Assembly (NCBI GenBank): GCA_947464705.1
Contig: CANHYD010000139.1
Span: 1-6,392, forward strand
Length of the DNA: 6,392 nt
Direction of reading: 5' to 3'
Source: Verrucomicrobiota bacterium
GTDB taxonomy: Bacteria; Verrucomicrobiota; Verrucomicrobiia; Limisphaerales; UBA9464
Shown here: one piece after another, positions 1 through 5,306 of the stretch
How the letters are laid out: the number at the start of each line of letters is the position of its first letter
Position numbering within the stretch: position 1 is the first letter of the stretch
Translations under genes and position numbers: made by a program
Notes under the pieces: generated by a model
The model's input: the letters and a program-made list of their open reading frames with translations, nothing else
Database searches by the model: none
Told to the model about the DNA's origin: nothing

Positions 1-18
1 CCTCGGAGGCTGTTCGAG
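1..18. repeat. Partial direct repeat of the right flank of the palindrome
   Basis: CCTCGGAGG at 1-9 recurs exactly at 134-142. The similarity continues with gaps (CTGTTCGAGT at 10-19 against TCTTCGGGT at 143-151) and then fades. The window may open inside the end of another copy of the same repeat family, with the rest of that copy lying to the left. CCTCGGAGG is itself a palindrome, so part of the match could be chance in GC-rich DNA. Confidence 0.35.
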
Positions 19-60
19 TCTGGGACGCGGGGTCTTGCTACAGGCTGGCCAAGGCCCGGC

Positions 61-144
61 GAGCTCCGGGGGTAGGGCGATGTCTCCGAAAGCGCCGCGT
101 CTGTGGTGCGGACAGCTCGGAGATCGGTCCCTACCTCGGAGGTC
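61..144. repeat. Imperfect palindrome, REP/MITE-like intergenic element
   Basis: The left arm (61-89) and right arm (117-144) are near reverse complements. The matching blocks are CTCCG, GGTAGGG (71-77, pairing with CCCTACC at 129-135), CGAT (78-81, pairing with ATCG at 123-126) and CTCCGA (84-89, pairing with TCGGAG at 117-122). They are interrupted only by 1-2 nt bulges and a few mismatches. A smaller inner hairpin is possible (CCGC 95-98 with GCGG 108-111). A palindrome of this size with no coding content in a spacer resembles dispersed REP-like or miniature inverted-repeat elements. From general memory, similar GGTAGGG...CCCTACC spacers occur in Verrucomicrobiota genomes, but copy number cannot be judged from one window. 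The small plus-strand reading frames crossing it (for example 35-217) look like by-products of the repeat, not genes. Confidence 0.6.
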
Positions 145-178
145 TTCGGGTGATATTCGGTGTTGGGCGTTGGGCATT

Positions 179-206
179 GCCTGGAACGAAATGGATTCGT
201 TCCGGC
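179..206. terminator. Strong hairpin, candidate terminator after the minus-strand hydrolase gene
   Basis: GGAACGAA (183-190) and TTCGTTCC (196-203) are perfect 8-bp inverted arms around a 5-nt loop. GCC (179-181) and GGC (204-206) extend the stem to 11 bp with a single bulged T at 182. It lies about 58 bases past the stop codon of the minus-strand hydrolase gene, where a transcript end is expected. No clear U-tract follows on the minus strand, and on the plus strand only a short CTTTGGTCTT follows. It could therefore be a weak or factor-assisted terminator, an mRNA 3'-end stabiliser, or another piece of the repeat-rich spacer. Confidence 0.4.
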
Positions 207-263
207 TTTGGTCTTGAACCAAGCAACACACCCGCGCTGCGCTTTCCTGGGTCCCCGACTCGC

Positions 264-1130
264 CTATTTCCAAGTCATGCGGGTGAAGACGGGGAAGTGA
301 TCGCTCGGCTGACGCCCTCCCGGGGTCAGGTCCACCACCTCGGACCAAGGCACCTCGGCCTCACCCCGACACAGGATCCAGTCGATGCGGGCACTGTTGA
401 AGGTGGACTTTCCAAATCCATTGAAGGAATTGAGCGTTTCATTCTTGCGTTGAGCCGCAGCGAACCACGTATCCGTGAATCCGATATCCCGGGTCAGTGC
501 ATCATAGACCGTGTTCCGAGTGGCCACGGCGTTGAAGTCTCCCATCAAGATCACCCGCTCGTTGGCGGGAATCTTCGCCAACCGACTCCGGATCAAGGCC
601 GCCCCCTTCTCGCGGGCCGGCTGAAGCGCATGGTCCAGATGCGTGTTCCACAGGTGAAACTCCTTGCCGGTCTGACGGTCACGGAATCGCACGGAAGTCA
701 CCATGCGACGGTTGGGGTTGCCCCAGGTGGATGAGCCAATGACCTCCGGAGTGTCGCTCAGCCAGAAATGGTCATAGGCCAACGGTTCGAAGCGCGACCG
801 CCGGTAGAAAATGGCCATGAACTCCCCGCGACTGCCGCCATCGCGACCGGTGCCGATCCAGTCGTATTCGGGAAGGTCCGAGGCCAGGTCGCGCAATTGA
901 TGGTACACGCCCTCCTGCGTCCCCATCAGGTCAGGGGCATATTGTTTCAGGAGCGTCTGCATGGCCGGGCGACGATCTGGCCAAGCCTCCGGACCCTTGG
1001 GGGTCGCGTAGCGGAGATTGTAGGTCATCACTCGCAACTCTCCGCCACCCGAGGCCTCGGCTCGACCGCTCAAAGCCGGAGCCGCAGCGATCAGGGGAAG
1101 GGTCGAAAGGAACCGACGGCGGGAATTCAT
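264..1130 (-). CDS. Exported endonuclease/exonuclease/phosphatase family protein (Tat signal)
   Basis: The 288-residue product is a complete member of the EEP (DNase I/exonuclease III-like) fold: metal-dependent phosphodiesterases acting on nucleic acids, phospholipids or sugar/inositol phosphates. Family motifs appear in order: MTYNLR (about 35-40), TQEG with the metal-binding Glu (73), WNTHLDH (161-167), GDFN (197-200), RIDWIL (248-253) and SDHFPV with the catalytic Asp-His (277-278). The N-terminus is a good Tat signal: SRRRFL at 3-8, a hydrophobic Leu/Ala stretch, and an A-E-A cleavage site near residue 26, so the enzyme probably acts outside the cytoplasm. The ATG at 1130 is preferred because it puts the twin-arginine motif at the very start; a TTG nine codons upstream is less likely. 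There is no strong Shine-Dalgarno. The exact substrate cannot be named; this architecture is common in secreted bacterial hydrolases. It lies 95 bp downstream of the TPR gene on the same strand and may share its transcript. Confidence 0.9.
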   Translation of the reverse strand: MNSRRRFLSTLPLIAAAPALSGRAEASGGGELRVMTYNLRYATPKGPEAWPDRRPAMQTLLKQYAPDLMGTQEGVYHQLRDLASDLPEYDWIGTGRDGGSRGEFMAIFYRRSRFEPLAYDHFWLSDTPEVIGSSTWGNPNRRMVTSVRFRDRQTGKEFHLWNTHLDHALQPAREKGAALIRSRLAKIPANERVILMGDFNAVATRNTVYDALTRDIGFTDTWFAAAQRKNETLNSFNGFGKSTFNSARIDWILCRGEAEVPWSEVVDLTPGGRQPSDHFPVFTRMTWK

Positions 1131-1225
1131 GGCCCCAGAAACAACGCCCCGGGCCAAACCTCAAGCAAAACAGGGCTTCATGGTCGCGCTCAGCTCGCTC
1201 CAAGAGTGCTCGAAGGCTCCTTGGG

Positions 1226-3832
1226 TCAGAGGGGCTTCTCGAGCTGGCTCTCCCGAATCCGTCGAGCGCGTTGCCCCCAGGTCGCCGCCACCGCAGGCAG
1301 TTCTCGGGCGACATGCTCATAGAGACCAGCCGCCTCACCGGTTCGACCGAGGCGCTCGAGAATCTCTCCCGTGCTACGGGCCGCCTCCGTCAGGATATCG
1401 GCGGAAAGTTTCTCACCGGGCGACAAAACCTTACCCAGCGCGACATCCAAACCCGCCTGAATGGCCCGCTCCAAGAACTCCCCGGATTCAGTGCCACTCC
1501 GCAGTTCCGACACCTTGCGATTGACCGCCGCATAGCCCAACCACGCGCGGCATCGGGTCTCGATTCCGGCTCCTGGAAGCTTGGCCGCTCGGAGATAGAG
1601 TTCAGCCGCACGCGTGTAGTCGGCCGGATTGAGGGTGCTGAGCTGGAAGTGACAGTTGCCCATCATCCCCAGGGCCGGCGCGACATAGGGGCTGTTGGTG
1701 AACTCCAGAACCCGGGTGAAGGCCTCCAGTGCCAAGCGGTATCGGGACAGCGGGTCACTCCCGGGGTCCACCGGCTTGGCTTGCAGCAGTTCGCCGTAAT
1801 GGAAAAGGGCGGCCGACTGGATCTCGGCGGGCGCTGCCTTGTCATTGATCAACTCGCGGAAATGTTCGGCGGAGGATTCGAAGTTCTGCAATTTGCGACC
1901 TGCCTCAGCAGCCCACAGCCTAGCGCGATACCAGGTGTCACCCCTCGCAGCGCGCACCGTGGCATTGGTCAAGATGGCGGCGCTGGCCTGCCCAGCCTGA
2001 AGGTAATCCTGTTGCTCGAAGAACCGGCCCGCCAACCAAAGTTGGGCGGACAAGGTCCCGGGATCCGCGGGGTTCTTGGCGGCCAATTCGGAGAACTGGC
2101 TCATGGCTGCCGCAGGATCGCCGGAACGCGACAGTGCGTAGGCCAAATGAAACCCCGCGCGCACGGCACCGGGGTGCTGGGGATGGGCCACCAACCAGCG
2201 CCGCAATTCGGCCACCGAATCGGCCCAACGCTCGTCATGCAACCCGAGCATGGCTAACTCCAACTCCACTTCGGGACGAACCCTGCTCTCGGGGAAACGC
2301 CGGAGGTAATCCTGCAACAATCCACGCCCCAACTCGCCGGCCCCCTGCCGCGCCAGGGACGATCCCAGCCAGAGGACGCTTTGTCCGGCCCGGACCGCTG
2401 CCTGGGGCAACTCCAACAAACGGCGCAAGGCCGACTCGCCGGCCGGCGCATTGGTGCTGGCGATGGCGGCGATCACGGCTTGCTCCAAGGCGGCCGGCAT
2501 CCAGATCTCCCGCTCAACGGGGCGTTCGGCAACGGCGGCGGCCACCTCCAGATAGCCCGTCAAGGCCAAGGGAGCATCTCCCAACCATGCGGCGGCATCG
2601 GCAGCCTTGAAACGGGCCACCAGACGATCGGGGGATCCGGCCGGCAGCTGGGACAATGCTGCCTGGAAACCGCTCAAGGCCTGCGCCATGACCGCCTTGG
2701 AATTACCCGAGAGTGCTTCTTCCCAACGGCACCAAGCCAGAGTCAGTGTGAGGGGTGCGCGAACTTCCGGAGGGGGATTCAGCGAGGCGGCCCGCTCGAG
2801 TTCCGCAACGGCTCGGGTGAGGCTGACGTGGGATTCGGCAGTGGCTGAACCCACCCGATCGGCACCCCGTCGGGTCAGGTGTTCCCGGAGATGGATCTGT
2901 CCCAAGCGCAGCCGCAGTGCGGCGACGGAGGCATCGTCACCCAGTCCGGTAATGCCCGCTTCGAGGCGTTCACGAGCCAGCGACAATTGCCCTTGGGAAA
3001 CCCACCAGTCACTGAGGTTGCCAATGGCATCGCTGCGGAACGCCGCAGGAACAGCCGGGGCCAGATTCTCCTCCAGTGGCACCACCGCGCGCGCCCCCTG
3101 CCCTGCAGCCAAGAGCAGGCGACCCAATAGCGCCGAGGATTCCGGGCGTCGCGCGACCAACCCGTCGGCATCGGCGATGCGCCGCAACTGTTCGGCCGCC
3201 GCAATCGCCTGCTCCGCCTGCCGACCCGCCTCCAGGATGCGAACCTCGAGCCGTAACCGGTCCCACTGGGTCGCCGGCGTCTGAGCCAGTGGAGTCGCAG
3301 CGACCACGGCCTCACGAGCTCGAGTCCAGTGGCCCGCGCTCAGATGGGCTTCGGCCGCCAGCATTAAACCCTTCCAAAGCAGGTCGGCCGGTTTGCCTTG
3401 GCTCATGGCTCGACGGAACGGGCCTTCGGGTTGATCCAACAAGGCGGCCGCCTCTTGGGGTTGAGCCGATCGGAAGAGAGCCTCGGCCTGGCGCACCGAC
3501 GCATGGAGCGCCAACTCGGATCCAGAAAACCGCGCCAAGTAGAGCCCGAAGGTTTTCTGAGCCGCGGCATGGTCCCCACGCCCCGCCTCAGCCTCCCCTT
3601 GGGCATACAATGCCCGACTCAAGGCCTCGGGCCTCAGTGCCGAATCAGGAAACTGACTGGAAAATGCGGTAAACTCGTCAGCGGCGCGCGCGTAGGCACC
3701 GATCGAGAAGGAGCGGAGAGCGGCATTGAAGGCGACTTGGTCTGGCCCCTCGGCGGCAAGAACCGACAGGCTCAAGACGATTCCCATCATCCAGCCCCAC
3801 CCCCGACTCGATTCCTCGCGCAACCAACGCAT
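1226..3832 (-). CDS. Exported tetratricopeptide-repeat protein
   Basis: This 868-residue protein has an N-terminal signal sequence (basic start, hydrophobic stretch at about 15-26, likely cleavage near VLAA/EG). After that it is nearly all helical repeat. TPR-like units are clear near 33-65 (AFNAALRSFSIGAYARAADEF), 70-105, 275-315, 500-620 and 735-750 (YTRAAELYLRAA), with the small-residue and aromatic spacing of TPRs. FPDSALRPEA (61-70) and FPESRVRPEV (512-521) are typical of periplasmic or outer-membrane TPR proteins of the BamD/YbgF/Sel1-like kind. It is rich in Ala, Leu, Arg and Glu, and I see no enzymatic domain. TPR arrays are protein-interaction scaffolds, so a role in envelope assembly or a surface complex is inferred; the partner is unknown. 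The ATG at 3832 has GGAG nine bases upstream; the internal Met15/Met16 would remove the basic n-region of the signal. The long plus-strand frames opposite it are GC-driven shadows. The downstream neighbour is also an exported protein. Confidence 0.88.
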   Translation of the reverse strand: MRWLREESSRGWGWMMGIVLSLSVLAAEGPDQVAFNAALRSFSIGAYARAADEFTAFSSQFPDSALRPEALSRALYAQGEAEAGRGDHAAAQKTFGLYLARFSGSELALHASVRQAEALFRSAQPQEAAALLDQPEGPFRRAMSQGKPADLLWKGLMLAAEAHLSAGHWTRAREAVVAATPLAQTPATQWDRLRLEVRILEAGRQAEQAIAAAEQLRRIADADGLVARRPESSALLGRLLLAAGQGARAVVPLEENLAPAVPAAFRSDAIGNLSDWWVSQGQLSLARERLEAGITGLGDDASVAALRLRLGQIHLREHLTRRGADRVGSATAESHVSLTRAVAELERAASLNPPPEVRAPLTLTLAWCRWEEALSGNSKAVMAQALSGFQAALSQLPAGSPDRLVARFKAADAAAWLGDAPLALTGYLEVAAAVAERPVEREIWMPAALEQAVIAAIASTNAPAGESALRRLLELPQAAVRAGQSVLWLGSSLARQGAGELGRGLLQDYLRRFPESRVRPEVELELAMLGLHDERWADSVAELRRWLVAHPQHPGAVRAGFHLAYALSRSGDPAAAMSQFSELAAKNPADPGTLSAQLWLAGRFFEQQDYLQAGQASAAILTNATVRAARGDTWYRARLWAAEAGRKLQNFESSAEHFRELINDKAAPAEIQSAALFHYGELLQAKPVDPGSDPLSRYRLALEAFTRVLEFTNSPYVAPALGMMGNCHFQLSTLNPADYTRAAELYLRAAKLPGAGIETRCRAWLGYAAVNRKVSELRSGTESGEFLERAIQAGLDVALGKVLSPGEKLSADILTEAARSTGEILERLGRTGEAAGLYEHVARELPAVAATWGQRARRIRESQLEKPL

Positions 3833-3963
3833 CGCCCCACTCTCCGGACGGACTGGCGAACGAGCAAGCGGAGAGCACTCCCGCCGCGGAGGTCACTCAG
3901 GGCGCCCAACCCGCCCCACCAAACTGCAAAAACAGGACCCTTCCCGATTTCCCCACAGAGACT
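3833..3963. promoter_or_regulatory. Divergent intergenic region between the TPR and FIST genes
   Basis: This 131-bp spacer separates two divergently transcribed genes, so promoters for both would be expected here or just inside the genes. I could not find a convincing -35/-10 pair on either strand. The only AT-richer patch is around 3931-3943 (AAACTGCAAAAAC). No inverted repeat suggestive of an operator stands out. The regulatory role is inferred from gene orientation, not from a motif. Confidence 0.35.
3842..3845 (-). promoter_or_regulatory. Ribosome binding site of the TPR gene
   Basis: Read on the minus strand this is GGAG, within CCGGAGAG, nine bases before the ATG at 3832-3830. It is the clearest Shine-Dalgarno in the window and supports the long start with the complete signal peptide. 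Confidence 0.5.
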
Positions 3964-5181
3964 ATGGTTGGAGGCATGCAGGGCAGTCATGGGGTCACTG
4001 GAGTCTGGAATGGCGGATGGAACGAAGCGGAACTGAGCCGCTGGGCTGCGGCATTGCGGGCCCAGTTGGCCGACTCGGGCGTGACCTTGGGGTTGGTCTT
4101 CTTGGCTCCATCGCTTTTTCCCCATGCCGAAGAGGTCTTGGAAGTACTGCGTGTTCATGGACGTATCCCCTGCCTGGCCGGCTGCTCCGGAGTGGGGTTG
4201 ATCTCGGGGGGCAACGAGTTTGAAGAAGGGGTCGACCTAGTTCTCGGACTGCACAACCTTCCCGGGGCCACCCTCAAGGGTTTCCACTTCGACAACGACA
4301 CCATCGACGCCATGGACGATTCGGCGGCGTGGATTCAAAAAACAGGCCTGTCCCCGGAACAGGTCAATGGCTGGCTCATTTTCGCGAGCCCATTCCACCT
4401 GAACGGCGAGGCGTGGCTGCGGCAATGGAACAAAGCCTATCCCGGAATTCCTGCCATCGGCGGGCTGGCCAGCGGCGATTTCTCGGCCGAGCAGTGTCAG
4501 GTGTACTTCAATGGCGGGGTCCATGAGCAGGGACTGGTGGCCGTGGCTCTTTGTGGCGATGTCACCCTCGAAACCGTGGTGTCACAAGGGTGCACACCGA
4601 TCGGCGAGAGCTGGACCATCACACGGGCAGACCGGAACTTCATCCTAGGGATCGGCAATCGCCCCGCTTACTCGGTCTTGATGGAGACCTTCGAGGGCAT
4701 GAGCCAAGAGGAGCGCAAGAAGAGCCAAAACAACCTCTTCGTGGGCTTGGCCATCGATGAATATCGCGAAGAGCTGCACTGCGGTGATTTCTTGGTCCGC
4801 AATCTTCTGGGTGGGGACCCCAAGAATGGAGCCCTGGCCGTCGGAGCCTACCCACGCACCGGACAAACCCTCCAGTTCCAGCGACGCGACTCGGAAACGG
4901 CCGACGCGGAGTTGTCGGCGCTCTTGGCTCAAGCGCGCACCCAGTTGGCCGGACGTCCGATTTACGGAGGGTGCCTCACCGTTTGCAATGGCCGAGGATC
5001 CCGACTCTTCGGCATCCCCAACCACGACGCGGGCCTCGTACAAGAGCAACTGGGTCGCACCGCCATCACCGGATTCTTCGGGCATGGCGAGTTGGGGCCA
5101 GTGGCTCGTCAAAATTTCCTGCACGGCTACACCGCCTCGCTCGGGCTCTTCGTGCCCAAGTCGACGCCGAATCCGGCTTGA
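3964..5181 (+). CDS. FIST (FIST_N + FIST_C) domain protein
   Basis: The 405-residue protein matches the two-part FIST family, a predicted sensory module thought to bind small ligands such as amino acids, found alone or fused to signalling proteins. FIST_N covers about 40-205, with GCSGVG (73-78) and the small-residue turn GGLASGD (166-172). FIST_C covers about 220-395, with GCTPIGESWTIT (209-220), GDFLVRNLLG (274-283), CNGRGSRLFG (341-350) and the C-terminal signature GFFGHGELGPV followed by FLHGYTASLGLF (370-396). No signal peptide, membrane segment or output domain is present, so it is probably a cytoplasmic stand-alone protein. The ATG at 3964 has only a weak upstream AGAG; the in-frame ATG at 3976 is an alternative, but the GGAGG before it sits just 1 nt away, too close to serve. 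It is followed after 125 bp by thrS on the same strand. The family call is secure; ligand and partner are unknown. Confidence 0.9.
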   Translation: MVGGMQGSHGVTGVWNGGWNEAELSRWAAALRAQLADSGVTLGLVFLAPSLFPHAEEVLEVLRVHGRIPCLAGCSGVGLISGGNEFEEGVDLVLGLHNLPGATLKGFHFDNDTIDAMDDSAAWIQKTGLSPEQVNGWLIFASPFHLNGEAWLRQWNKAYPGIPAIGGLASGDFSAEQCQVYFNGGVHEQGLVAVALCGDVTLETVVSQGCTPIGESWTITRADRNFILGIGNRPAYSVLMETFEGMSQEERKKSQNNLFVGLAIDEYREELHCGDFLVRNLLGGDPKNGALAVGAYPRTGQTLQFQRRDSETADAELSALLAQARTQLAGRPIYGGCLTVCNGRGSRLFGIPNHDAGLVQEQLGRTAITGFFGHGELGPVARQNFLHGYTASLGLFVPKSTPNPA

Positions 5182-5306
5182 AATCGCTCGGGCCCCGCTC
5201 CAGCGGATCCGTGCACCTGACACTCCCGAAACATCCCCGAGAGTTGCCACAACCGCCCCCCTTCTGCCTTCATCTGCACTCATCTGCAGCCAATCCCGAT
5301 TCCTGA
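5182..5306 (+). other. Intergenic leader between the FIST gene and thrS
   Basis: This 125-bp spacer contains a short inverted repeat (CCGCT/AGCGG, about 5194-5212) without a T-tract, and a tandem pair of near-identical 10-mers (5270-5289). Nothing resembles a T-box leader, which would need a much longer structured region and a terminator. No recognisable promoter consensus was found, and no Shine-Dalgarno precedes the thrS ATG. Whether thrS is read through from the FIST gene or has its own promoter cannot be decided from sequence alone. Confidence 0.3.
5270..5289 (+). repeat. Tandem 10-bp repeat just upstream of thrS
   Basis: TCATCTGCAC is followed directly by TCATCTGCAG, two copies differing only in the last base, ending 17 bases before the thrS start. 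The preceding CTTCTGCC carries a further degenerate CTGC. It occupies the place where a ribosome binding site would be expected but is not purine-rich. It may be a remnant of a dispersed ATCTG-type spacer repeat; a regulatory role is only a possibility. Confidence 0.45.

Noticed and set aside
1..75. Possible 3' tail of a gene entering from the left (frame open from position 1 to TAG at 73-75)
   Set aside because: Twenty-four codons without any recognisable motif, overlapping a repeat element; there is not enough to support a gene.
35..217. 60-codon plus-strand reading frame in the left spacer
   Set aside because: It crosses the palindrome at 61-144, has no recognisable domain or ribosome binding site, and has the Arg/Gly/Ser/Pro-rich composition typical of spurious GC-rich frames.
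150..734. 194-codon plus-strand reading frame
   Set aside because: Most of it lies antisense to the well-supported hydrolase gene, and its product matches no family I recognise.
1271..2257. 328-codon plus-strand reading frame antisense to the TPR gene
   Set aside because: Its openness is explained by GC-rich third positions of the TPR gene. The Gly/Gln/Arg-rich product shows no domain, while the opposite strand encodes a coherent signal peptide plus repeats.
3398..4036. 212-codon plus-strand frame spanning the TPR start, the intergenic region and the FIST start
   Set aside because: It overlaps three better-supported features, is rich in Arg/Pro/Gly, and has no homologous motif.
5194..5212. 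Inverted repeat CCGCT/AGCGG after the FIST stop codon as a terminator
   Set aside because: The stem is short, the loop very small, and no T-tract follows, so it does not meet the usual pattern of an intrinsic terminator.
4645..5283. 212-codon minus-strand frame antisense to the FIST gene
   Set aside because: The plus strand carries conserved FIST_C motifs through the same region; this is a shadow frame.
5182..5306. T-box or other riboswitch leader for thrS
   Set aside because: The spacer is only 125 bp and has no specifier-loop-like structure, T-box consensus or terminator/antiterminator pair.
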